DNA of 64,000 nt from Fundidesulfovibrio putealis DSM 16056. Its GTDB lineage: Bacteria; Desulfobacterota; Desulfovibrionia; Desulfovibrionales; Desulfovibrionaceae. The notes under the pieces were generated by a model, which searched no databases, was not told where the DNA came from, and worked only from the letters and a program-made list of their open reading frames with translations. Position 1 is the first letter of the stretch. Every line of letters begins with the position of its first letter. Of the stretch, positions 51,176 to 59,091 are shown one piece after another. A program made the position numbers and the translations under genes. The DNA is taken from positions 248,001 through 312,000 of the forward strand of contig NZ_AUBQ01000004.1 in the NCBI RefSeq assembly GCF_000429325.1, written 5' to 3'.

Positions 51176-52615
51176 TCAACGATGAAGCATTCGCCGCGCC
51201 AATGCCTTGAGAAAGGCCCCTGCGCGCGTTCCTGGGGCATTCTCGCGCGAAGCGGTCAGAATGCCTCCGCGCGGCGCGGCGGTGACAATGGTGGGCATGC
51301 TCCCGCCGTTGCCTGCGGCGTGGTTGGCCAGGGCCGCAGCCCAGAACCGGTCGGCGTGTCCCTTGGCCTCGGAGGCGGTCACGTCGAACCGGATGTTCCC
51401 GGCGATGGTGGTGGACTTGCGTACGCTATGCAGGTCCTCGCGGATCTCGTGGTCGGGCGGGATGAGGAAGGCGCGGTCCTCGATGGTGGTCCGCAGCCCG
51501 AAGGCCATATCCTCCTTGACCTTGGCCGAGAAGGTCACGGCCTCCACGCGGCTTTTGCCGAACTTCGTCTGGGATTCCTCGGCGAGCTGCATGCCCAGGC
51601 CCGTGGCGTCGATGCAGGCCCGGCGCATGCGCGGATGGGAGAGCACGTCGAACAGGATGCGGCGCTGCTCCGCGAAAGGCATGCGTTCCAGGACGATAAC
51701 CTGGCGGGTGATCCTGACGGGACCCACGGCCTGGATCACCCAGATCACCGTGAGGTCCTTCTTGCGGCCTATGTCCACGCCCGCGAACAGCTCGCCGCCG
51801 GAGACTTCGGAAAGAGGGGCGAGGATGCTCTCGCGCTCCACGGTGGCCAGCATCTCATAGGTGAGGAAGGCGGCTGCCTCGTCCACCGGGACGCAGCAGT
51901 ATTCCTGAAGCCAGGTTTCTTCGTCGCCTGTGTCGGCGCGCTCCTCGGCCAGCCACGCCTCGCGCTCGGCCTCGGTGAGCGTGCGGCCCGCGATGCGGTC
52001 GGCCAGGCCCTCGGCCACGGCCAGTTGGATGGGCGTGGAATGCAGGCTCCACTTGAGCTTGCCCTTTTTCACGTCCTCCACGAAGCGGTAGTAGCGCCCA
52101 GCTCGGCCATTGTAGGTGGAGAGTATGCGCAGCGGGAAACCCCAGGTGATGCAGGGGCGGGCCGCCTTCCACATGGCGTCGGGGTCGTCGTGGAAGGCGA
52201 ATTCGTCCAGCACGGCCTTGCCGCCCTTGGAGCGGAATCCCTTGGGATTCGAAGACAGGGCGTTGATGCGCGCGCCATTCTTGAACGTGATGGAGTAGAC
52301 CCGGACGTCCTTGTCGTCGAGCAAGGGCATCTCCAGGTAGTCGGCAGCCACCTTGAACAACCCGGCCCATTTCTGACCGTATTGGATGTACTCGCGCGCG
52401 GCAGAGTCGTCGGCGGAGGTGAACCACACTGCGGGCACGGCTCCGGTGACGCAGTCCTCCACGTCTTCGTAAGCCTGGACGTAGGTCGCGCCGATGCGGC
52501 GGGACTTCTCCCAGATCTTCACGCGGGCGCGGTCGGCCAGCCAGCGGCGCTGGTAGGGCAGGAAGTAGGGATCAGGAGGGGCCAAGGAGCTGACTCCGTA
52601 TAAGATCCACGACAT
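51176..52615 (-). CDS. Terminase large subunit (Mu gp28-like)
   Basis: 479 residues. ATPase with Walker-A-like WEKSRRIGATYVQA and Walker B KAVLDEFAFHDDPD, then the RNase-H-like nuclease with AGVDIGRKKDLTVIWVI and CIDATGLGMQLAEES. Packages phage DNA into heads with the portal. Overlaps the upstream DUF1804 gene by 44 bases; the ATG at 52615 has AGGAGG upstream, though a GTG at 52594 is an alternative. Confidence 0.92.
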   Translation of the reverse strand: MSWILYGVSSLAPPDPYFLPYQRRWLADRARVKIWEKSRRIGATYVQAYEDVEDCVTGAVPAVWFTSADDSAAREYIQYGQKWAGLFKVAADYLEMPLLDDKDVRVYSITFKNGARINALSSNPKGFRSKGGKAVLDEFAFHDDPDAMWKAARPCITWGFPLRILSTYNGRAGRYYRFVEDVKKGKLKWSLHSTPIQLAVAEGLADRIAGRTLTEAEREAWLAEERADTGDEETWLQEYCCVPVDEAAAFLTYEMLATVERESILAPLSEVSGGELFAGVDIGRKKDLTVIWVIQAVGPVRITRQVIVLERMPFAEQRRILFDVLSHPRMRRACIDATGLGMQLAEESQTKFGKSRVEAVTFSAKVKEDMAFGLRTTIEDRAFLIPPDHEIREDLHSVRKSTTIAGNIRFDVTASEAKGHADRFWAAALANHAAGNGGSMPTIVTAAPRGGILTASRENAPGTRAGAFLKALARRMLHR

Positions 52616-52997
52616 CCTCGGGCCTGGCCCCTCCTGCGGGATGATCCTGCCTTGCCTTGGCCACGGCCTCGTAGTCCTTCACGTGGACCAGCTGCGGCAG
52701 CAGCCGGGCCAGGAAGTTCATGCGGCTCGGGGACACCTCGCGTTTTTCCTTGATGTCCTCCCGGATGGACGCGGCGATGTCGCGAGCCAGGTCGTAAAGC
52801 TCTTCGTGAAAGGACTGCTTGCTGGCCAGCAGGTTCTGGCGCTTGAGTTCCCAGTCGCCGCCCTCCGCCTTGGCTTTTTCCTTCCAGTTGCGAAGCGTCC
52901 TCTCGGCCACGTCCAGGCGCTTGGCGATCTCGGCCAGCGTGCATTGCTCGTTGACGTAAAGGTGCTCCACCAGGGGGAGCAGATCAGTCCTGGCCAA
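52572..52997 (-). CDS. DUF1804 / Mu gp27-like protein (putative small terminase)
   Basis: 141 residues. HTH at the N-terminus: LYVNEQCTLAEIAKRLDVAERTLRNWKEKA (recognition helix AERTLRNWKE), then FLARLLPQLVHVKDYEAVAKAR, the DUF1804 hallmark. Located just before the large terminase, as expected of a packaging-recognition protein. Confidence 0.87.
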   Translation of the reverse strand: MARTDLLPLVEHLYVNEQCTLAEIAKRLDVAERTLRNWKEKAKAEGGDWELKRQNLLASKQSFHEELYDLARDIAASIREDIKEKREVSPSRMNFLARLLPQLVHVKDYEAVAKARQDHPAGGARPEDVVDLIRSQLLGPS

Positions 52998-53235
52998 GGA
53001 AGCGCTCCAGGTCCTTGATTTCGCGATTGGCCGTGAGAAGCTCCTCGCGGATAGCCTCCAGATCCTTCAGGTGCAGCCCTGCGGCCTCGATGTCATATTC
53101 GCCGATGTCCTGGGTGAACTGGGACAGGGCTTGACGGATCAGCGCGGCATTGGCCTTGCCCCGGATCTGAAGCTCCTTGACCCGCCGTTTGGCGTCCGCC
53201 AGCCGGAATCTCGCTTCCTGGACTTCGCTAGCCAC
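52984..53235 (-). CDS. Small coiled-coil phage protein (Mu gp26-like position)
   Basis: 83 residues, almost entirely helical with heptad pattern (EVQEARFRLADAKRRVKELQI; LKDLEAIREELLTANREIK). Overlaps genes on both sides. Matches the position of Mu gp26-type proteins; function unknown. Confidence 0.7.
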   Translation of the reverse strand: MASEVQEARFRLADAKRRVKELQIRGKANAALIRQALSQFTQDIGEYDIEAAGLHLKDLEAIREELLTANREIKDLERFLGQD

Positions 53236-53503
53236 GGGCCTGCCCCCTGTCCTTCTGGTTCGGGCTCAAAAGGCAGAACATCTGCCGGTGCTGTTCCTCC
53301 AGTTGCGTGGTCTTCACCACCAGGGCCTGAGTGGCCTCCAGGAGCCCCAGGTAAAGCTGGTGCTGCTGCCCTTCACGGGTCATGTCGTCCGCGCGCCGCT
53401 GTTCCCAGGCTTTCATCTGGTCCCGATGGTAGATGAAGAAGATGAGGAAGATGAGCCCCGTGACGCCGTTGTTCACGACTACCTGCGTGATGATTTCCTG
53501 CAT
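53228..53503 (-). CDS. Small one-TM phage protein (DUF2730-like position)
   Basis: 91 residues. One TM helix near the N-terminus (VTGLIFLIFFIYHRD), then a helical tail. Begins at ATG 53503 after GGAGG; the longer open frame upstream is not coding. First gene of the minus-strand structural block. Could be a spanin-like or envelope-attached protein; undetermined. Confidence 0.68.
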   Translation of the reverse strand: MQEIITQVVVNNGVTGLIFLIFFIYHRDQMKAWEQRRADDMTREGQQHQLYLGLLEATQALVVKTTQLEEQHRQMFCLLSPNQKDRGQARG

Positions 53504-53567
53504 TCCGGCTACGCCTCCGACTTTACTGCGTTTGATTCCATGAGCATGACCTAGCCGCACAAACAAG

Positions 53568-53600
53568 AAAGCCTCCACTGAACCGTTCAGTGGAGGCTTT
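53568..53600. terminator. Bidirectional intrinsic terminator between divergent late operons
   Basis: 14-bp inverted repeat around GAACCGTTC (AAAGCCTCCACTGAA ... TTCAGTGGAGGCTTT). It lies between two divergent genes rather than after them, so it may insulate the two late transcription units. Confidence 0.75.
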
Positions 53601-53627
53601 TCGCGTTGTTCCCCTAGGGTGCGCAAC

Positions 53628-54326
53628 ATGAACGCAAACGTCAATACCGGAGCGCAGTACAAACTGCCCCTGCTCGGCAAGGTCATCACGCTCGCTGGCG
53701 GCGACGCCTTCGAGCGCATCATTCCCTTCACCCAGGCCTACGAGGGCGGCGAGTCGGACGACGCTGACGATCCCGGCGGCTGGACCCGCTACGGCTGGAC
53801 CCTGGCCACGTTCCTGACGCTGGCCCCGTCCCTGGCCGACTTCGACGGCGACCACGATGTGGACCTGGAGGACTTCCACCAGCTCAGCGTGACCAGGTCG
53901 GTGCCTCTCTACAGGGCCGTGTTCTTCGACAAGTACGCCCTGGGCAAAATCGGCGGGCGCACGGCTGCCGTCACTTTCGACGCCTCCGTGAACACCGGGC
54001 CGGGCCGTGGGGCGCGCTTCCTCCAGCAGGCGTTCAACGACCTGCCGCTCTCCGTTCGGGAGTTCGCGCCTGTTCTCAGCCTCACGGCGGACGGCGCGCT
54101 CGGCCCCAAGACCCTGACTGCGGTGGCGAACGTCTGCGCCCGCCCTGGCGTGGACGCCGAGCTGGCCCGCAAGGCGCTGAAACACCGGCTCGCCTACTAC
54201 GACTCCATCAAGGACGCGCCCGTCACCAAGAACGGCGTCGTCACCTATCCGTTCCGCAAGTTCCACGGAGGACTCACCAACCGGGTGATGGACCTGGCTT
54301 CCTTCCTGGAGCGGGTCTTCCAATGA
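53628..54326 (+). CDS. Endolysin: GH108-type N-acetylmuramidase
   Basis: 232 residues. TQAYEGGESDDADDPGGWTRYGW carries the EGGxxDDPxDPGGxTxxG signature of glycoside-hydrolase 108 (catalytic Glu in EGG). A middle LTADGALGPKTLTAVANV peptidoglycan-binding-like segment follows. No signal peptide; release needs a holin. ATG 53628 is preferred over GTG 53619. First of the plus-strand lysis genes. Confidence 0.9.
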   Translation: MNANVNTGAQYKLPLLGKVITLAGGDAFERIIPFTQAYEGGESDDADDPGGWTRYGWTLATFLTLAPSLADFDGDHDVDLEDFHQLSVTRSVPLYRAVFFDKYALGKIGGRTAAVTFDASVNTGPGRGARFLQQAFNDLPLSVREFAPVLSLTADGALGPKTLTAVANVCARPGVDAELARKALKHRLAYYDSIKDAPVTKNGVVTYPFRKFHGGLTNRVMDLASFLERVFQ

Positions 54327-54424
54327 TGTCCAGGATCGTGACCGTTGCCGCCGCCCTGGCGCTGGCCGCCGTCCTGATCCTGCTTTCCAATGAACTCGTA
54401 ACGGCCCTGAACTGGAATCGATAA
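54323..54424 (+). CDS. Small one-TM phage membrane protein
   Basis: 33 residues, too small for most gene callers. Start ATG 54323 overlaps the endolysin stop. A single hydrophobic span VTVAAALALAAVLILL is flanked by a basic N-terminus. Likely a small holin/lysis accessory (inference). Confidence 0.6.
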   Translation: MMSRIVTVAAALALAAVLILLSNELVTALNWNR

Positions 54425-54450
54425 CCCGACCGACAACCCAAAGGAGACTT

Positions 54451-54849
54451 ATGAAACGCCTTCCCGTCCTTCTCCTGCTGCTGGCGCTCCTGGCCCTGGG
54501 GGCCGCCTGCACCGTGCCCGCCGGTCCGTCCGGCGAGGCCGTACCGGACAGCTCCAAGCTGTCCATCGCCGGGCATGTCCTTGATCTTTCCGTGATGGCC
54601 CTGGAAAGCGGCGTCGGCCAGCTGAAGGCCAGCCACCCGGACAAGGCACAGGCCCTGGATGAAAAGACCGCCCCGGCCCTGGCGGGCGCGAAGATCGCGC
54701 TGGCCGCCTACCACGCCGCCGTGGCGGCTGGCGATTCCACGCAATCAACCGATGCGCGCTGGGCTGCGGTGAAGAGCGCCTTGGGCGAGGTCATCGACGC
54801 CGCCATGCCCATCGTGGGCGGGGCTGCCATGGCCGCGCTGGGGCTCTGA
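54451..54849 (+). CDS. Phage lipoprotein (lysis-cassette position)
   Basis: 132 residues. Signal peptide with lipobox RLPVLLLLLALLALGAAC. Helical remainder rich in Ala. In a lysis cassette, an outer-membrane lipoprotein after the endolysin may serve as a spanin component (Rz1-like), but the length (about 110 mature residues) exceeds classical Rz1. Confidence 0.7.
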   Translation: MKRLPVLLLLLALLALGAACTVPAGPSGEAVPDSSKLSIAGHVLDLSVMALESGVGQLKASHPDKAQALDEKTAPALAGAKIALAAYHAAVAAGDSTQSTDARWAAVKSALGEVIDAAMPIVGGAAMAALGL

Positions 54850-54950
54850 CAGTCTGACGTGAATCAACAGGCGTGATCCCAGGGGGCCGCGTGAGTGCGG
54901 CCCCCATCCCAACACCATGCCCAACACCATGCCCAACACATGGAGGTCCC

Positions 54951-55157
54951 ATGAATTTCAACGGCGCATTGGCCGGACTCGGATGGAAGACCATCCTGGG
55001 CGGCGTTCTCTACGCGGCGGGGCAGCTGGCCCCCATGATCCCGGTCCTGGCTCCCGCCGCCCCGGTGTTTCTGGCCGCTGGCGCGGTCCTTGGCGGGGTG
55101 GGCGTGTCCCACAAGGTGGCCAAGGTCATCACCATCTTGAAAGAGCCGAGGGCCTAG
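54951..55157 (+). CDS. Small two-TM protein, putative holin
   Basis: 68 residues. Two hydrophobic stretches (KTILGGVLYAAGQLAPMIPVL; AAPVFLAAGAVLGGVGV) separated by a short turn, basic C-terminus. TGGAGG lies six bases before ATG 54951. Two copies of CCCAACACCATG and a partial third directly precede it. Holin-like by size and location. Confidence 0.65.
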   Translation: MNFNGALAGLGWKTILGGVLYAAGQLAPMIPVLAPAAPVFLAAGAVLGGVGVSHKVAKVITILKEPRA

Positions 55158-55159
55158 CC

Positions 55160-56284
55160 ATGTCCAAGGCCATGTTCAAGGCCGTTGAGGTCTTTCGGGC
55201 CGGTTCCCACGTCGATTCCAAGGGGCAGCCGCACGTCTTCACCGAGGCGGATCTGGACAGGATCGCCGCCAGCTACGACCCGGCGACCCACGAAGCCCCC
55301 GCCGTCATCGGCCATCCCAAGGACAACGATCCGGCCTACGGCTGGGTGGAAAAGGTCTGGCGCGACGGGACGGTGCTCAAGGCGGACTTCACGGACGTGG
55401 CCCCGGAGTTCGCGGACCTGGTTTCAAACAAACGGTTCAAGAAGCGTTCGATCAGCCTCTACCCGGACGGGACGCTTCGCCATGTGGGCTTCCTGGGGGC
55501 CGTGCCCCCGGCGGTGAAGGGCCTCAAGGACGTGAGCTTCGCCGAGGGTGAGGCCCTCACGTTCGAGTTCAGCGAGGACTACCGCGTCAGCGCCCTGAGC
55601 CGGATCATGATCCGCCTGCGGGACTGGATCATTTCCAAGTTCGGCCAGGAGGCCGCCGACACCATCATGAACACCTGGGACGTGGAACAGGTGCTCGAAA
55701 AACCGGAGGACCCGACGTCCTTCGAGGAGGAAGTGATGCCTGGCAATCCCGACATCATGAAGCAGCTCAAGGCGCTGCAAGACCAGGTGGCCAGCTTCAG
55801 CGAGAAGCTGACCGCTGTGGAGAAGGAAAACGCGGACCTGAAGCAGGCCAACGCGGACCTGTCCGGCAAGGTGAACGCCCAGGCGGACAGCCAGGTCGCG
55901 GCGTCCTTCGCCAGCTTCGCCGAGGGGCTTGTGAACACGGGCAGGATGACGCCCGCCCAGCGCGACAAGGCCCTGGCGCTGCTCCCGTCCTTGTCAGGGG
56001 CCAAGCCCCTGGAGTTCGCGGAGGCCGACGGCAAGACCACGTCCGTGCCCGCCGTGGACGCCCTCAAGAGCTTCCTGGAAGGCCTGCCGGTGCAGGTCGA
56101 TTTCAAGGATCGGGCCACCCGTGACCGCTGTGCCGAGCTGCCGCCTGGCGTGAGCGACGGCAAGGCTTTCTCGGAGAAAATCGAGAACGTCATGAGCGAG
56201 CACGCCAAGAACGGCAAGGCCATCAGCTTCTCCGAGGCCGCCGAGATCGCGGAACGCCAGCTGAAGCAGGAGGGCTCCAAATGA
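55160..56284 (+). CDS. Mu I-like head maturation protease with scaffold domain
   Basis: 374 residues. The N-terminal part (VEVFRAGSHVDSKGQPHVFTEADLDRIAASY, PAVIGHPKDNDPAYGWVEKV, SISLYPDGTLRHVGFLGA) matches the Mu-like prophage protease I family. A coiled-coil (LKALQDQVASFSEKLTAVEKENADL) forms the scaffold (Mu Z). ATG 55160. Confidence 0.88.
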   Translation: MSKAMFKAVEVFRAGSHVDSKGQPHVFTEADLDRIAASYDPATHEAPAVIGHPKDNDPAYGWVEKVWRDGTVLKADFTDVAPEFADLVSNKRFKKRSISLYPDGTLRHVGFLGAVPPAVKGLKDVSFAEGEALTFEFSEDYRVSALSRIMIRLRDWIISKFGQEAADTIMNTWDVEQVLEKPEDPTSFEEEVMPGNPDIMKQLKALQDQVASFSEKLTAVEKENADLKQANADLSGKVNAQADSQVAASFASFAEGLVNTGRMTPAQRDKALALLPSLSGAKPLEFAEADGKTTSVPAVDALKSFLEGLPVQVDFKDRATRDRCAELPPGVSDGKAFSEKIENVMSEHAKNGKAISFSEAAEIAERQLKQEGSK

Positions 56285-56655
56285 ACCGTGGACTCGTGAA
56301 GGTCTACACCGCCGAGGGGACCATCGCCCCCTGCCGCATCGTCAAGCACGGAACGGCTGACGGCGCAGCTGCGCTGGCCGCTGCCGCCACCGACGCCATC
56401 ATGGGCGTTTCCGACACCCAGATCACCCGCGACGCCGGGCAGCGCCTGGACGCCGTCAAGAGCGGCATCGCCGCCGTGGAGCTGGGCGGCACCGTGGCCA
56501 GGGGCGAACCCATCACCTCCGACGCCAACGGCAAGGGCGTGAAGGCAGCCCCCGCAGCCGGAGCGAACGCCCGCATCGTGGGCTTTGCCGAGGTGTCCGG
56601 CGTTTCCGGCGACATCATCGACGTGGCCATCAGCCTGGGCCAGATCCAGGGATAA
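56281..56655 (+). CDS. DUF2190-type capsid decoration/stabilising protein
   Basis: 124 residues. GIAAVELGGTVARGEPITSDANGKGV and AAAATDAIMGVSD are typical of the DUF2190/head-decoration family that coats icosahedral heads. The start overlaps the protease stop (ATGA). Located directly before the major capsid gene. Confidence 0.82.
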   Translation: MNRGLVKVYTAEGTIAPCRIVKHGTADGAAALAAAATDAIMGVSDTQITRDAGQRLDAVKSGIAAVELGGTVARGEPITSDANGKGVKAAPAAGANARIVGFAEVSGVSGDIIDVAISLGQIQG

Positions 56656-56667
56656 GGAGTAGTTTTC

Positions 56668-57600
56668 ATGCCTGGCAGTTATCCGTTTCCGGTCGACCCG
56701 GTCCTGACCGGTCTGGCCATCGCCTACCAGAACCGCAAGTGCATCGCCGACGAGGTGCTGCCGCGCGTTCCCGTGGGCAAGAGCGAATTCAAGTGGTGGA
56801 AGTACGACTTCGCCGAATCCATCACCATCCCCGACACCCGCGTGGGGCGGCGTTCCAAGCCCAACGAGGTGGAGTTCTCGGCCACCGAGCAGACCAGCTC
56901 CACCGATGACTACGGCCTGGACGATCCCATCCCGCAGAAGGACATCGACAACGCGCCCCCGAACTTCAGCCCGGTGAAGCGCGCGGTGGAGGGCATCACC
57001 GACCTGATCGTGCTGGATCGCGAAGCGCGCGTGGCCTCGCAGGTGTTCAACCTGAACGCCTTCCCCGCCGGGCAGCGGACTACCCTTTCCGGCGCGTCGC
57101 AGTTCTCGGACTACACCAACTCCGACCCCATCACGGTCATCATGCAGGCCCTGGACATCCCCATCATGCGTCCGAACATCCTGGTCTTCGGTCAAGGTGC
57201 CTGGACCGTGCTGCGCATGCATCCCAAGGTTGTCTCCTCCGTGAACAAGAACAACTCCAACGCGGGCGTCGTGTCCCGCGAGGAACTGGCCGACAAGCTG
57301 GAGGTGGACGAGATCCTGGTGGGCATGGCCCTGGTCAACAACGCGCGCAAGGGTCAGGCCCCCAGCATCGTCAAAGCCTGGGGCAAGGACATGGCCGCCC
57401 TCTACCGCAACAGGCTGGCCACCAACACCAGCGGCGTGACCTTCGGCTTCACCGCCCAGCACGGCGACCGCGTGGCAGGCCAGTGGGAGGACAAGGACAT
57501 CGGCCTGAAGGGCGGCGTCCGGGTTCGCGCCGGTGAAGAGGTGAAGGAAGTGATCTGCGCGCCGGATTGCGGCTACCTGTTCAAAAACTCCGTGGCCTAG
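56668..57600 (+). CDS. Major capsid protein
   Basis: 310 residues. Begins after GGAG with FPVDPVLTGLAIAYQNRKCI, IADEVLPRVPVG and SFKWWKYDFAE-like EFKWWKYDFAE, followed by QTSSTDDYGLDDPIPQKDID, all as in coat proteins of Mu-like Desulfovibrio and pseudomonad phages. The following 101-residue gene starts 12 bases after. Confidence 0.85.
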   Translation: MPGSYPFPVDPVLTGLAIAYQNRKCIADEVLPRVPVGKSEFKWWKYDFAESITIPDTRVGRRSKPNEVEFSATEQTSSTDDYGLDDPIPQKDIDNAPPNFSPVKRAVEGITDLIVLDREARVASQVFNLNAFPAGQRTTLSGASQFSDYTNSDPITVIMQALDIPIMRPNILVFGQGAWTVLRMHPKVVSSVNKNNSNAGVVSREELADKLEVDEILVGMALVNNARKGQAPSIVKAWGKDMAALYRNRLATNTSGVTFGFTAQHGDRVAGQWEDKDIGLKGGVRVRAGEEVKEVICAPDCGYLFKNSVA

Positions 57601-57611
57601 GAGGGAATCCC

Positions 57612-57917
57612 ATGAGCTTCAAATATCAGGTGCTCGACACCCTGGACCACGACGGCAGGCGCTTTGAGCCCGGCGAATTCATCGAACTGGAGGACGGGCA
57701 GGCCACGAATCTGTCCAGGATCGGCGTCGTCTCGGACACCCCGGTCGAGATGGATGACTCCGGCCTGACCGTCAGCGGCGGTTCCTCGCCCCGCGCCGCC
57801 TCCGGCGCTGCCAGGAAGGCCAAGGACAAGCCCGCGACCGAAGCCGGGAAGGACCAGGCTCCCGAAAACGCCGACGCCAACGAAGCCGATGGCGGCGACA
57901 CCGGGGCCAAGGAGTAG
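57612..57917 (+). CDS. Small head-associated phage protein
   Basis: 101 residues. N-terminal part (VLDTLDHDGRRFEPGEFIEL, LSRIGVV) looks folded; the C-terminal half is low-complexity Ala/Asp/Lys. Begins after GGAGGG. Typical of the small protein between coat and gp36-like genes; function unknown. Confidence 0.7.
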   Translation: MSFKYQVLDTLDHDGRRFEPGEFIELEDGQATNLSRIGVVSDTPVEMDDSGLTVSGGSSPRAASGAARKAKDKPATEAGKDQAPENADANEADGGDTGAKE

Positions 57918-57920
57918 CGC

Positions 57921-58370
57921 GTGGCCTACTGCACCCAGGCGGACATCGAACGCACGCTGCCCAGGCAGCTCCTCGTGCAGCTCACCGACGATTCGGACAT
58001 GCCCGAAACCGTCGACCAGGTCGTTCTGGACGGCCTGATCGAGGACGCAGGCGAGGTGATCGAGGGCTATCTGCGCGAGCGTTACGTCCTGCCCCTGGAG
58101 CCCGCGCCCAAGCTGCTCACGAAGCTCGCCGTGGATCTGGTGGTCTTCGCCCTCTACGGGCGCAGGCCGGAGACCCACGGCGAGCCTCCCAAGCAGGTGC
58201 TGGAAAGCTGGCGGCAGGCGTTCAAAACCCTCGAACACATCCAGAACGGCAAGGTGACGCTTGGGGCGACCGGCCAGCCGGACCCCGAAGTTAAATCCGC
58301 CGTGATCCGCGTGAACAAGACCCCCGAGGACCGCATCTTCGGCGGCGGCTTCCTGGAGAAGTACCGGTGA
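57921..58370 (+). CDS. DUF1320 protein (Mu gp36-like)
   Basis: 149 residues. YCTQADIERTLPRQLLVQLTDD, DGLIEDAGEVIEGYLRERYVLPL and the terminal RVNKTPEDRIFG match DUF1320. GTG start. Head-tail joining protein by position in Mu. Confidence 0.9.
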   Translation: MAYCTQADIERTLPRQLLVQLTDDSDMPETVDQVVLDGLIEDAGEVIEGYLRERYVLPLEPAPKLLTKLAVDLVVFALYGRRPETHGEPPKQVLESWRQAFKTLEHIQNGKVTLGATGQPDPEVKSAVIRVNKTPEDRIFGGGFLEKYR

Positions 58371-58870
58371 TCAAGCAGATCGAGGACGCAATTCTCGCCC
58401 GGTTGAAGGCTGAAATTCCGGGCTACGAAGTCAGGAGCTTTCCCGAGAAGCCCGGCGAATTCCGCCTGACCCACCCCAAGGGCGCGGTACTGGTGGCCTA
58501 CAGCCGGGGCACGTTCGGGCGTTCGGAGAGCACGGACGACACCTCGCGCCAGCAACGGCGCATGGAGTTCGACCTGTTCATGGTGGTCAGGAACCTGCGC
58601 GAACACGGCGGTGCCTACGATCTGTTGGACGCGGTGCGCCTGGCTCTGACCGGCTGGGGGCGCGATACGCTCGGCGGGGCGTTCTTCCCGGTGTCCGAGG
58701 GCTTTCAAGACGCGGCCAACGGCGTGTGGACCTACCGGCTTACCATGGCCGTGATCATCCCGGCCCAGGCGCTGGAAACCGACCTCACCCGAGCCGTTGC
58801 CGCCGCGCCCACGGCCTCGGAGATCCGGGCGGCCAACCTTGGCGAACTCATCATCGTCAACAACCCGTAA
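58367..58870 (+). CDS. Mu gp37-like protein (head-tail connector family)
   Basis: 167 residues. KQIEDAILARLKAEIPGYEV, AYDLLDAVRLALTGW and FDLFMVVRNLREH show the gp37 family pattern. Overlaps the previous gene by four bases; the next gene (58882) follows. Confidence 0.85.
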   Translation: MIKQIEDAILARLKAEIPGYEVRSFPEKPGEFRLTHPKGAVLVAYSRGTFGRSESTDDTSRQQRRMEFDLFMVVRNLREHGGAYDLLDAVRLALTGWGRDTLGGAFFPVSEGFQDAANGVWTYRLTMAVIIPAQALETDLTRAVAAAPTASEIRAANLGELIIVNNP

Positions 58871-58881
58871 GCGAGCGCAAC

Positions 58882-59091
58882 ATGGACAAAATCTACATCT
58901 ACAGCGGCCCGCCCTCGGGCGTCACCCTGCCGGACGGGCGCGAGACCATGCTCCACCCCGGCCAGGATGCGACACTGCCCGAGGACAACGCCTGGGTGCG
59001 CACCAATCTGGCCCTGGGCAACCTGACCGAGGCCCCGGAGCCGGAGAAGCCCGCCCGCAAGCGCAAGGAGGAACCCACCGATGCCAGCTAA
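58882..59091 (+). CDS. Small phage protein before tail sheath (Mu gp38-like position)
   Basis: 69 residues. IYIYSGPPSGVTLPDGRETML and an acidic/basic tail. It overlaps the sheath gene by 11 bases. Position equals Mu gp38; function unknown. Confidence 0.68.
   Translation: MDKIYIYSGPPSGVTLPDGRETMLHPGQDATLPEDNAWVRTNLALGNLTEAPEPEKPARKRKEEPTDAS

Noticed and set aside
54909-54946. CCCAACACCATG repeats as a CRISPR-like or transposase-site array
   Set aside because: Only two complete and one partial copies of 12 bases without spacers; probably slippage near the ribosome site of the 68-residue gene.
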